Shown: positions 47,400 to 57,515 of the stretch, piece after piece
How the letters are laid out: each line of letters begins with the position of its first letter
How positions within the stretch are numbered: the first letter of the stretch is position 1
Source of the DNA: Epiperipatus broadwayi
Taxonomy: Eukaryota; Onychophora; Udeonychophora; Euonychophora; Peripatidae
Assembly (NCBI GenBank): GCA_028023455.1
Contig: JAQFVV010006272.1
Coordinates: 1,630,586-1,694,585, forward strand
DNA: 64,000 nt
Reading direction: 5' to 3'
The notes under the pieces: generated by a model
The model's input: the letters and a program-made list of their open reading frames with translations, nothing else
Databases searched by the model: none
What the model was told of the DNA's origin: nothing
Program-made: the position numbers and the translations under genes

Positions 47400-49800
47400 A
47401 TTGTTCTGTAACTGCTAAGGCTAGAATTGGTAAACAAATGAAAGATGAAAGTGGTGTAGGTAATTTTGGTTATGGTAATAGAAATGAGAGAGGACATCGA
47501 CTTGTGGAGTTTGCAGAAAAAGAAAAACTTTATATTATGAATTCTTTTTTTGAGAAAAAAGTTAAAAGGAAATGGACATGGAAGCATCCGAATGAAGGTA
47601 TAGCAAAATTGGATTATATTTTGACTAACAGAAAATACATATTTCAAGATTGTAATGTTCTTAATAAATTTAACATAGGAAATGATTATCGATTAGTAAG
47701 ACGTAAGATATGTGTTAATGCAAAACTAGAAAGACAAAAATTATTAAGAAAAATAATATTTACAGTTGATATTCCTAATCTTCAGAAACATTCTAATGAA
47801 TTTAAATTACAACTTACAAATCAGTTTCAAGTATTAGTAGATTTTGAACATGATTCAGATTTCAATGAAATTAATATGAAAATAACTGATACACTTTTAA
47901 AAATTGCAACAAAGATAGTTAGTAGAAAAAAGCAGCAAGTGACCAAGAAAATTTCTACTGAGACTAGAGAATTTATGAAAAAAAGAAATATGAAGATATA
48001 CAAAAATGATGCATTAAAAAGGATTGAATATCTCGAATTTTGTAAAATGGTGCCAAAAAGAATTGAATATGATATAAGAAAATATAACTGTGAACTAGCA
48101 AGGAAGGCTGTAGAAGATAATAAAAGTCTCAAGAATGTAAAACAACATTTTGGTATTGGTAGGAAATTTATATCAGCAATAAGAGAAAAAGATGGAATTA
48201 TTACTACAATGAGAAATGATATCATGAAATGTGTAGAAGACTTTTATCAAGATTTATATAGTAATAAAGAACAAGTTCCTCTTAAATCTATTACATCTTC
48301 CAAATTGCCCAGAATTTTAAATGAAGAAGTGAGACATGCAATTAAATGTATGAAGAAAGGAAGGGCTCCAGATAATGATAGAATTATAATTGATATATTA
48401 AAAGAAGCAAGTGAAGAAATAGAAATTTTTTTAGCAAAGTTATATACCAAATGTCTAAATGATAAAGATCTACCAGATGATTGGAAGAATGCAATATTAA
48501 TATTAATATTTAAAAAAGGTGGTAAAGAAAATATTAGAAACTACAGACCTATCAGTCTTTTATCAGTTTTATACAATTTTTTTACCAAGATAATTACAAC
48601 TTGTCTACAAAGAACATTGGATTTCCACCACCCAAAGAACAAGCTGGATTTAAAAGTAGTTTTAGTACAGTAGATCATATTCAGGTATTGAGAGAAGTTA
48701 TAAAAAGAAAAAATGAATATGTGTTATCATTATGCTTTGGATTTGTAGATTATGAAAAGGCATTTGATTCTATAAACATTTCTTCAGTGATTAAAGCATT
48801 GGATCATCAAGGTATAGATCCAGGATATTGTCATATTTTAAAGAATATGTATAAAAATGCAACAGCAACAATTAGATTACATAATGATACTAGGAAAGTC
48901 AACATTGAGAAGGGTGTGAGACACGGTGACTCCATATCTCCAAAACTTTTTACAGCAGTGCTGCAAAAAATATTTTGTGGATTAAAATGGGAAACTAAAT
49001 GAGTGAAAGTAAATGGAGATTATTAAAGTCATTTAGATTTTGCAGATGATGTAGTTGTTTTTGCAAATAATGCTTTAGAGCTGCAGGAAATGTTGCAGGA
49101 GTTATCAGATGAAAGTAGGAAAGTAGGACTAAAGATAAATGTTAAAAAGACTAAAGTAATGTTTAATGGATTTTCTCAAAATATGAAAATAAAGATTGAT
49201 TATGATGAGTTAGAAGAAGTTAATAGTCACAAATATCTTGGTCAGATTATTAATACAGATGGAAACATAATGGATGAAACTGGAATTAAACTTGGTTGGA
49301 GTGCTTTTGGTAGAAATAACTTGATACTAAAAGGAAATATGCCTATGTGTTTGAAAAGGAAGGTTTTAAATAAATGGGTTTTACTAGTTCTTACTTATGG
49401 ATCCGAGTCTTGGACACTTAATAGAAGAGCAATACAGAGACTTCAGACCACTCAAAGAAGTATGGAGAGATTCATGTTGGGAGTAACAAGGGTAAGAGAA
49501 CAAACAGGTCTTACTGACCTCATTGAAAAAATTAAAAGACTGAAGTGCAGTTGGGCTGGACATATTGCTAGAAGAGACGATAATAGATGGACAATTGAAA
49601 TCTTACACTGGATTACAAGAGATTGTAAAAGACTCAGAAAGAGACCACATGTGAGATGGATGGATGAAATAAGAAAGTGTGCAGGAGTGATGTGGAAAAG
49701 AGAAGCTAAAGTTGGAGAATATGGATTGAACTTGGAGATGCCTTCATCCTGCAGTGGATTGATAATGGTTGATGATGATAACTGATAAAGATTGTCTTTA
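47400..49800 (+). mobile_element. RTE-like LINE, 5'-truncated, best-preserved copy
   Basis: The element starts abruptly inside the endonuclease domain (VTAKARIGKQ upstream of the first Met codon at 47438) and runs to the end of ORF2 and a short tail. The tail is GGTTGATGATGATAACTGA, not poly-A, as in RTE-type elements whose 3' ends are short repeats. The same GATGAT-type terminus closes the relics at 28149 and about 41215. 5' truncation is the usual outcome of incomplete target-primed reverse transcription. No target duplication could be confirmed in the AT-rich flanks. The clade assignment rests on protein layout and tail and is tentative. Confidence 0.75.
47438..49785 (+). pseudogene. LINE ORF2 (endonuclease C-terminus, reverse transcriptase), broken
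   Basis: Frame 1 (47438-48673) holds the endonuclease end: GHRLVEFAEKEKLYIMNSFF and LDYILTNRKY (the catalytic-Asp strand), with NDYRLV where SDH is usual. A lysine-rich linker follows, then the RT start LPRILNEEVRHAIKCMKKG, DDWKNAILILIFKKGGKE and NYRPISLLS. A one-base shift near 48625-48638 moves to the next frame: EQAGFKSSFSTVDHIQVLRE, FVDYEKAFDSINISS (first catalytic Asp) and RHGDSISPKLF. Stops occur at 49000 (TGA) and 49024 (TAA). DFADDVVVFAN (about 49035) is the catalytic FADD box. The C-terminal part has YLGQIINTD, GSESWTLNRRAIQRLQTTQR, CSWAGHIARR and WMDEIRKCAG. Nuclear reverse transcription activity is abolished by the breaks. Confidence 0.85.
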
Positions 49801-51550
49801 TAATAAATTTATTTTTTGTGAAATTTAAAGATGTGTAGTTCACCATTATTTATGTTTCATATTTCTATTTGTTATCATCAAGGATACTGTTTACATTCAA
49901 TATCACATTATTTCTTAATTGCACACTTATAATAAATTATTTTATAGAAATATTTATTGCACTGATGAAAATGACTTATGAAGATGATTGTTTTATTAAA
50001 GGATATATGATAATGTTCTCATAAGTTATAACTGCTTCATAAAAGCTATTGAAGAAATAAAAGTTTATCTGATCATGTACAAGAGTGTCATATTTAATTA
50101 TCATATATATTTACAGTATTTCATATCAGACTTAAGAATTTCCATATGTTTATTTGAAATTGATATAATAATAACTAATATTATTCTTTTACTTATCTTT
50201 GCATTCAATTACAGAACTTATTGCTTTAAGATGTATAAGCATAACTTTATTTGCATATCTCTATGCAAATTACTTTATTATTGTTTTTTTTAAATAATTT
50301 TATTCAAAATATTTACATTATAAGAGTAATGCTATTATATTCATACTATTGAAGATTATTGATGATCATCATGAGCGGTGATTGCTTAATATTCTTATTA
50401 ATCCAAACTATATTTGTATTATAGCTCTTAAATTATAATATATATCTTTTGTTAATTAATTTCAAAATCCTAAAAGACCCAAATTTATTGTTTATTTATC
50501 ATATTATAGAACAAAGTTATTATAGTCTAATTCTACATTTTCTAAATTTGTCTGGATTATTGGATTTCAATAAAAGTACCCTTTCCTATCCAATATCCTA
50601 TGCTTTCTTTTTTTCTATAATATGATATTCCTGAGATAGAGATTAAGATATAATAAAAATTCAGATAAAGATCTAATTCAAATCAAAGTTAGAAATATTA
50701 TTTTATTATTATTATTCTTAAATATTTAGTTGAAATATTATTTTGGCTTTACTGAAGTAGAATCATTATTGTTAGTCATTGAGATATTATTGTGATTCTT
50801 AAAGAGTTAGGATCCAATGATATTTCAATGATTTGTGTCTATGATATATGTTTGACTTTAAAGCAGTCTGTACCTCTTAAGATGAGAACACAATCTCATA
50901 ATTAACTTTATTATCATTATTATTCTGAGCTAGGCAATTATTAATTGCTAAGTATTTAATCGTTAAAGCAGATTGAGACCAGTGTTTATTATTATTATTG
51001 GTTGATTATTGCTTTCACCCACTTTGTACTTCACTTCTTATCTTGATTCTTGTTCCCAGTGATTTGTCTGCTGGTTACAATATATATACTAAATAACCTC
51101 AATACTACCACATATTCTTTTAAATTCATATAAAAATTCAATAAAAGACAAATGACCCCAAAATGCATTTTGTGCTGAATCAGCACTCATCAGTTGGTCC
51201 TGGCCACCATCTCTCATATATAATTATTATATGAAAAATATTTATCTATATCAAATAATTACATTTTGAATTACTTGTAATTCAAAATTAATTACATATA
51301 TAAATGAGAGGGGATCCAAAAATAACCAGAATCATTCTCTGGTTTGCGCACCTGTTGTAGTATATATTTCAGCTGTTACATATTTCTTGCAGGGACCCTT
51401 CTGCATCAAACCGCCAAATAATATCACCATGTGAAGTTGTGGGTGGTTCACACCACACATTTTTTTCTAAAGTGCATTTTGCATATTTCTCTTTTTTTTT
51501 ATAATGACTGAAATGTTAGAATTAACACTAATTTTTTTTTTTTTTTTTGC
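49801..51550. other. AT-rich non-coding stretch
   Basis: No gene seen. The open frames here are low-complexity. A more balanced patch near 51165-51215 and 51310-51460 has no frame or repeat ends. Confidence 0.45.
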
Positions 51551-51559
51551 AAATATTAT

Positions 51560-51742
51560 TTTATTCTCAGATTTAGTTCGTAATGCTGACATTTTATCTG
51601 CAAGTTCTGAAACATTTACATGATGTAGTAAAATGTAAACATCATGTTTGTGCAAAGTAAAGGTTGCAAACTCCACCCTAACAGTGTCATCTCTCAAAGT
51701 CAAAGTCTTGAGTATGAAATACTTTTTAATTAAATTCAGCAT
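51560..51742 (-). CDS. Possible downstream CTC1 exon (uncertain)
   Basis: A minus-strand frame reads LKTLTLRDDTVRVEFATFTL, then HKHDVYILLHHVNVSELADK. The alternating hydrophobic pattern would suit an OB-fold strand set, and composition is more balanced than nearby DNA. It lies about 500 bases downstream (in gene sense) of the CTC1-like exon and on the same strand. A splice acceptor could be CATACTCAAG (about 51712-51721) and a donor CATCAT|GTAAAT (about 51623), but neither is strong. It could equally be an unrelated exon or chance. Confidence 0.25.
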
Positions 51743-52238
51743 GATCCAGCTTATCAGTAATATTCACTTCATGCATTTTTTTTCATCTCTCAAATAAAAA
51801 AACCTGTCCTTTTTTGAGTGTATGTGTGTGGACTTAGAAGTTGTGGGGAAAAAATGACAAAGATGTTAAAAGGCATCATTTTGCAAGTATTTCCTGACTA
51901 CTTTGAAAAATTAAAAACACTTGTAGACCAGTATATTGCATCCAATGGATAGTAATTTAAAAGAAATTAAATTTATAACACAAAAAATAAACAATTTGTA
52001 ATATAAAATTCGGCTTATTTCTGGGTACCTCTGTGTATATATATTTAATAATGATTACTTATAATCTTAATTGAATTATAAATCTAAAATACATATAGAA
52101 ATAATTATGATAGTATATATTCTGGCAAAACCCTAAGATCATAAAATAGAAAGAAAAAATTAAAGTAAACCAACAATAAAAAATGTTATACAAACAAAAT
52201 TATTACTAAAAATCCATATATAAAATAATTAATATTAC

Positions 52239-53099
52239 CTGAATTTTCAAGTGCTTCCATTTCTTGAGTATTTGTTTTTCCTTCTGTATTAATAATCGTT
52301 CTATATAAGCTTCTGATTTTATGGATATAATATGATTATTAAATTCTAATGAAAAACCAATATTCCTAATAAAAGGATCTTCATTTGTTAAATAAATCTT
52401 ATATAAACAACCATTATGAAGTACTGAATACCATCGTACTGCTTCATTTTGGAATAGAATTATGATTCGACTATGTTTATCAGAAGGTTCAAATGAAATT
52501 GCATTATCAATACTCAAAAGAAAGCCTTCACAATAAAATTTCCAAGTATGTGTGTTATCTTCAAGAATTGGAGAATGCTTATAAGTTAATAGAAACAAGA
52601 CTTTATCACATACATTTAATTGATTGTTATCTATTATTTGATTGGTTTTAAGAGATGAAGATAATGAAATACGACTAATTAATTTTTCTTCTGATTTTGA
52701 TTTTTTGTTAATGCTAGTAATTTTTACTGCTGATTTTCTTTTTCGCATTAAAGATATTTTCATTATTTCTTTTATTTTATGATGAGCTAAAGAAATAAGA
52801 GAAATTGCATTTTGTAAAGAAAATGCTAAATACTGATGGGATGAGTTCTGAACAGATTCTAACACCAAACAACATTTATCTATCCGAATAATATGTCCCA
52901 AACACCAAGTTTGAGGAAATGAACATGGAAAACCTCGTGATTGTGTAGACTTTAATGCTAAAGAAGCACATGTTAAATGACAATCATGTATAGCTTGCAT
53001 TGTATCAATGTCTGTAATTACACAATCAATAGATCCTGTTTGGTCAGAAAGCTTCATATATGTTGACTTAGTATCTAATATAAGACAACCAACCATGAT
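52239..53099 (-). CDS. CTC1-like (CST telomere complex subunit) coding exon
   Basis: The minus-strand exon runs from a TTTTAG acceptor (53100-53101) to a CAG|GTAATA donor (intron starting 52238). It is 861 bases, 287 codons, and starts and ends in phase 0. Residues in order: GCLILDTKSTYMKLSDQTGS near the start, an OB-fold ligand-binding style strand pair; then LGHIIRIDKCCLVLE and YLAFSLQNAISLISL; a basic, Ser-rich linker (about residues 110-165); KVLFLLTYKHSPIL; WKFYCEGFLLSID; and RIIILFQNEAVRWYSVLHNG followed by CLYKIYL. This order and the 'DQTGS' and 'VRW--VLHNG--Y' blocks match my recollection of the central part of CTC1, the large subunit that with STN1 and TEN1 binds telomeric single-stranded DNA and recruits polymerase alpha-primase. 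Flanking exons were not identified with confidence. The ATG at 53096 is more likely an internal Met than the start. Confidence 0.6.
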
Positions 53100-53101
53100 C
53101 T

Positions 53102-53135
<34 letters not shown>

Positions 53136-53146
53136 AGATCATGGTT
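53091..53146. repeat. Perfect 56-bp palindrome over the CTC1-like splice acceptor
   Basis: AACCATGATCTAAAATATAT and its exact reverse complement enclose an AT dinucleotide run, giving arms of 28 bases with no spacer. The left arm contains the first bases of the CTC1-like exon and its TTTTAG acceptor. The right arm carries the mirror image, so a second TTTTAG|ATCATGG is present on the plus strand. Confidence 0.9.
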
Positions 53147-53189
53147 ATATATATACAGTATTACAAATATTTGATTTAAAATTCTTCAC

Positions 53190-53960
53190 TTGCATGGGCA
53201 TTTATTGAATAAAAAACTCTCCCATGAAAGTTAGAATTAAGCTGTATTTCGAACTCAGACTTTCACATGACCCACCACTCTCAGTGCCTGCATAATGTAT
53301 TAATTAAGCTGTATGTAAATAAAGCTGTGTTTACATATGAGTCAAAGGAATTTCATTCTTGTTTAGAAACTTGCTACCTTCAATAATCTCTATATGCAAC
53401 TGGGGAAACTAATGCAAATGTCATTTTGTAATGGCATAGCAATCTACTAACTTAAAGGGGTGCTGAAAAGTATATCAGCAACATTTGATTAATTAGTTAA
53501 GAATGGAAGTTTTAATAATTAAATTTGTAAAGTGCATAGTCATTATGTAAAGTAATATATATTAAGGCTATAACCTTAAGACAAGAGAGTCTTTTAAATA
53601 AATCTTGTGTTAAGATTTGTAGAAGTCCCTACTGTTGTTTTTCAAGCACATTGTGTCTTTCAAATAAATCTTGTGTTAAGATTTGTAGAGGTCCCTACTG
53701 TCATTTTTCAAGTGCATGGTCTGAAGGGAAGTTATGTAAATAGGTGTAAATGCTATATTTAATTATATTACAAAATTTATTTTAATTTTTTTTACTTGCA
53801 TGGACATTAAAATGAATAAGAAACAAACTCTACCATGAAGGTTAGAATTAAACTATAAAAATGAAGATGCGTTAACATCTAAGTTGTAATGGATTTCCTC
53901 CTTGTTTGGAAACTTGATAAATCTTGGTTAATTCCTATATACCCCTGGAACAGGGATGTG
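53190..53960. repeat. Diverged duplicated non-coding block with a 66-bp tandem repeat
   Basis: Words such as CTTGCATGGRCATT, TCATGAARGTTAGAATTAA and CTTGTTTRGAAACTTG recur in the same order at 53190-53400 and 53795-53925. This indicates an old duplication or two members of one repeat family. Between them, 53589-53654 and 53655-53720 are a younger 66-bp tandem repeat (AATAAATCTTGTGTTAAGAT core). No ORF. Confidence 0.6.
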
Positions 53961-54785
53961 CTGAAAAATTTAATTACATGTGTGTAATTAATTAGACAAG
54001 ATCAGAAATTACATAGAATGTTGAAAAATGTGTATTTAAGTAGATATATAACTATATACTTCATTATTTAGAGAAAAGTAAACAATTTAGAATTTGGAGT
54101 TGAAATAAAATAATCAATCCTATGAATTAAATTATTGTACTTAATGTAAGGAAGGTTATAGTTCTGAAGTTTCTTATTGCTAACTGTGATATATATATAT
54201 ATAAATTACTTCTGAATGATAATTCAATGTATATGTGTATCTATGAAAATTATTCATATGTGTAAAGATATAAAAAAATTCTAAAACTGCCAAGCCAGTT
54301 AAAACATAAAACTGTAATTTATATGGACAACAGGAAATCAAATTTTGTTTCAACAAATAAATTGAATGAAATAGGTTAATAAAGAAAATTTCAATATGTG
54401 TTGTGAAATAAAGAAAATAAGAATGTGACACCAGACTAAAAGTGAGGAGCAATTCTTCAACTAATAAATGAAAAATTTTATCAAATATTTATTTTTAATG
54501 AATAAGCAAACAAAATATTAAATAGTATTAAAACTAATGTACATGTCAAATTTGAACTCTACTAAAATAATACTCTTTGAATTATTGTGCAATCATCACA
54601 AACTTTCAGTCAAACACAAATTTAGCGTTATTTATTTTTAATACTTTATATATATAAACGCTTTAAACATTTAGCAAAAAAAAAAGATAATAAGTTTTTA
54701 TTGTTGTTATAATTTCCTAAGCATGCTTTAACCATTAAAGGTCAGAATCATAGTGCTTGTCTTTTGCCATGTTATGTAAATGCCC
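53961..54785. other. AT-rich non-coding stretch
   Basis: No recognisable feature. The 90-codon minus-strand frame at 54180-54452 is rich in Tyr, Phe, Leu and Ile and ends in an AT microsatellite; treated as chance. Confidence 0.45.
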
Positions 54786-54788
54786 TAT

Positions 54789-55160
54789 TTACATATTCCA
54801 TTTCTTAGATGAGAGGATATAGAATTCCTTTTTATTTATAGCACTGGGATTGTTAGCAATGAACCAAGCTTCCTTAAATTTATGCTTCCTATCATCCCAC
54901 TCAGAAAAAACTATTTTTACTTTTGCTGGATCAAAAGCGTGACCACATTCCAGCTCATGTTCTAAATATACTGATTTTTGTTCCAAAGTTCTTTTTCACG
55001 TGACTATACAGATATTTATGCTGTATCATTTGTGCAGCAATATTTGTTCACAATTTCCTATAATACACTGTGCAGCAAGAGAAATTGTTGTAGCCAGGTA
55101 TCTTATTCTTGACATTATTTATTAATCTGATTAGAATGGGAGGAGTTCTAAGGCTAACAA
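54789..55160 (-). pseudogene. Penelope-like element GIY-YIG endonuclease relic
   Basis: On the minus strand a region near 55110 reads IPGYNNFSCCTVYYRKL and AAQMIQHKYLYSHVKK. After a frame change, 54789-54986 reads KSVYLEHELECGHAFDPAKV, KIVFSEWDDRKHKFKEAW and then NNPSAINKKEFYILSSKKW. The pattern EH---C-GH-FD---V, then R---KEA--I, then IN---G-LS--W is how the C-terminal GIY-YIG endonuclease of Penelope-like retroelements ends. The reverse-transcriptase part is not visible upstream. At least one frameshift is present. The GIY-YIG core itself is degenerate. Confidence 0.6.
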
Positions 55161-55720
55161 TATATGTGTTAGCACAGATCTTTTTCAATTGGCATGATGC
55201 ACAGAGAATGTAGGGAAGACTTTTCCAAGGTTTAAGTCTGTCTGCTGGGTAGGTAGTTTATTTTTGCATAAAATTTCGTAATAAGTCTTATTTAGTTAAT
55301 TATGGTTGTATCTAAGTACTGATATGTCTTTAATATAAGTATCAATATTAAATTTTGAATTGGCTTCATATTTATGTAATTTTAAGTTTGGTGTATTGAA
55401 AACCTTAAAGACCCTTTAATTTATGTGTCAGTGGAATGTGAGACTTGGGATGGATGACACCTCAAACTTCCAAGGACTTTAAAATCATCATATAATCAAG
55501 ATTGTGGTTGCTTTTCTATATATATCCAGGAAGTTAATATCTTTAAATTCATCTTTTTTGATCATTCATTAAACTTATTTGTTCTAGAGTATGACACACT
55601 TCCTTGATGTATCTTTTAATCTGCCAAATTGACAAAATTCATATCATTATAAGTTTGCAGATATTGCTTATTAAATAAAAAAACAATTTTCTTTTAAAAT
55701 TTATTGCATAATTTAAGTTC
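55161..55720. other. AT-rich non-coding stretch
   Basis: No gene or repeat end recognised; it may include more decayed Penelope-like sequence. Confidence 0.35.
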
Positions 55721-55723
55721 AAA

Positions 55724-55972
55724 TTATTTAAATCCATTTTCACAAACAATTTTGTACTCATTCCAAGCACACCATTCATTTAAAATTATTAAATGTTCAA
55801 TTGCTTTCAAATATCTCAGAATATTAAAAAGTTCTTTTTTACATTTCTTAACCACATCATTTAAAATTATTGATTTTAACTTTTCCATACATTTTGGTAC
55901 TAATTTTATACAACTGCTCAATTTTATATTGCAACAATTTGGAAATACATAATAAACTTCACAAGATGGCAA
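55724..55972 (-). CDS. Unrecognised ORF, possible terminal exon
   Basis: The 82-codon minus-strand frame reads CEVYYVFPNCCNIKLSSCIK, LVPKCMEKLKSIILNDVVKK, then LRYLKAIEHLIILNEWCAWN and YKIVCENGFK before TAA. A candidate acceptor lies just upstream (GATCTAG at about 55976, after a T run), and AATAAA follows the stop within 25 bases, so it looks like a last exon with a short 3' UTR. The family is unknown to me. It has three Cys pairs or singles and helical segments but no known motif. It could belong to a host gene upstream (higher coordinates), or be chance. Confidence 0.3.
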   Translation of the reverse strand: MPSCEVYYVFPNCCNIKLSSCIKLVPKCMEKLKSIILNDVVKKCKKELFNILRYLKAIEHLIILNEWCAWNEYKIVCENGFK

Positions 55973-55979
55973 GTTCTAG

Positions 55980-56495
55980 ATCTTTTTTGTTTCATAAAAA
56001 AAAATTATATCATTACTAGTGTGATAAATTAAAAAATATTCAGATGATGGCCAAGGAATTGCTTGAAGTTGGTTATAAAATTGAACAGATTAATACTCCA
56101 TGTCAATTTAATAAATTATAACAGTCCTTGATAATGAAGGATAAGCCTTCGAAAACATTCAGAGAAATAATAATTTGTTGATATTTATCTCTAGATATTG
56201 GTCTTATATCATATTTTGTTTTCTGAGTTATAATTTGTAATTAATGTGTGTATGGTTTATTCTAACATATTTAAATTTTATAATAATTTAAAGGAGTTGA
56301 AGATTAATAATAAAAAATGGATATCTATTCCGTATATTTCAAATGCTCAAATGAAATTTTTTAAGAATATATATATAAGGATGTGTTCAATGTTTAATTT
56401 TGTGTTACAAATAATGTTAATAAATTAGTGAATGATTCTAAAAGTGTCATATCTGTCAAGCAAAAAAGTAATGGTGTGAAACAAATTTTTTGTGG
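55980..56495. other. AT-rich non-coding stretch
   Basis: No recognisable feature before the MITE. Confidence 0.4.
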
Positions 56496-56909
56496 ATGTA
56501 TGTCAGGGGTCCCCAACCTTTTTGCACTTAAGACACATTCTATAATACCGGCCAGGTGGCGGGCACCATTTATTTTTTCAACCAGGTGGGGGGGCACCAT
56601 TTATTTTTTCAATGTAAATTTATAGTTGGATATTGTTAATAATACACATAATGTACAAAAAAATATTTATTTCAAAAATAAAATTTTAACATATAATTAA
56701 CGTTTATATTTTTATGCTGTAAAAGTATAGTATGCCCTACAATTTGATTACAATATAATACAATAATTTATAAGAAATTTTAAAAATAAAATTTATTTGT
56801 ATAAGATAACTAATTTTTTACCGTGTTCGGATAGCGGCGGGCACACGTAAAATGGTCTGCGGGCACCGTGGTGCCCGCAGGCATAGGGTTGGGGACTCCT
56901 GATGTATGT
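56496..56909. mobile_element. hAT-type MITE with perfect 8-bp target duplication
   Basis: The element proper is 56504-56901 (398 bp). It starts CAGGGGTCCCCAACCTTTTT and ends AGGGTTGGGGACTCCTG, so the terminal repeats pair over about 15 bases with one mismatch. ATGTATGT lies at 56496-56503 and again at 56902-56909. The interior is non-coding, AT-rich in the middle and G+C-rich at both ends (GGCGGGCACC, TGCGGGCACCGTGGTGCCCG). A 28- to 32-base unit ending CACCATTTATTTTTTCAA is tandemly repeated at about 56544-56612. Such termini are shared with vertebrate and invertebrate hAT families of the CAGGGGTC type. Confidence 0.9.
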
Positions 56910-57036
56910 TATCACATATAGGTGAATCAAGATGCAGTATTCAGAAAAAATTAAAGGAGCATGAATTGTTATACAAGCATGTTAAATGTTAAATAATAAT
57001 GATTGAGTGAGTGCTTCAGTTTTTTTTTTTTTTTTT

Positions 57037-57129
57037 TTGGATCATGAAAGAACATATGGATATAAATTTAAGTTTGATCAATTTTCTTGGATCATGAAAG
57101 AACATGTAGCTATAAATTTAAGTTTGATC
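57037..57129. repeat. 50-bp tandem duplication
   Basis: The unit GGATCATGAAAGAACATRTR followed by GATATAAATTTAAGTTTGATC-like sequence occurs twice with a 50-base period, right after an 18-base T run. Confidence 0.7.
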
Positions 57130-57283
57130 TTAAAGTGTTAAAATTCTTTATGGAGAAAGAAACCATAATAATAAAAAAAATTAAGAAAATGGTTTTAATA
57201 AAGAGAAATAAAATGAATATAATTAATAAACAAGCTGCTAATGATAAAATTAGGGTTTCATGAGATTTGAGCTGATGACATTA

Positions 57284-57515
57284 TGTATAGGACTACTTGA
57301 TTTCAATCCAGGTATATAAAAGCACTTGCTTTCAACCCATGTGTATAGGAGCATTTGATTTCAATCCATGTGTATAGAAGCATTTGATTTTAATACAAGT
57401 TTATAAAAGCATTCGATTTTAATGCAAGTTTATAAAACCATTTGATTTTAATTCAAGTTTGTAGAAGCATTTGATTTCGGTCCAGGTGTATAGAAGCATT
57501 TGATTTTAATTCATA
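57284..57515. repeat. Minisatellite, about eight copies of a 29-bp unit
   Basis: Successive copies of GCATTTGATTTTAATCCAAG plus TGTATAGAA drift by a few bases each. The unit length of about 29 bases is not a multiple of three, and there are stops in all frames. Confidence 0.8.

Noticed and set aside
47827-48225. 132-codon minus-strand ORF
   Set aside because: Antisense shadow of the LINE linker region.
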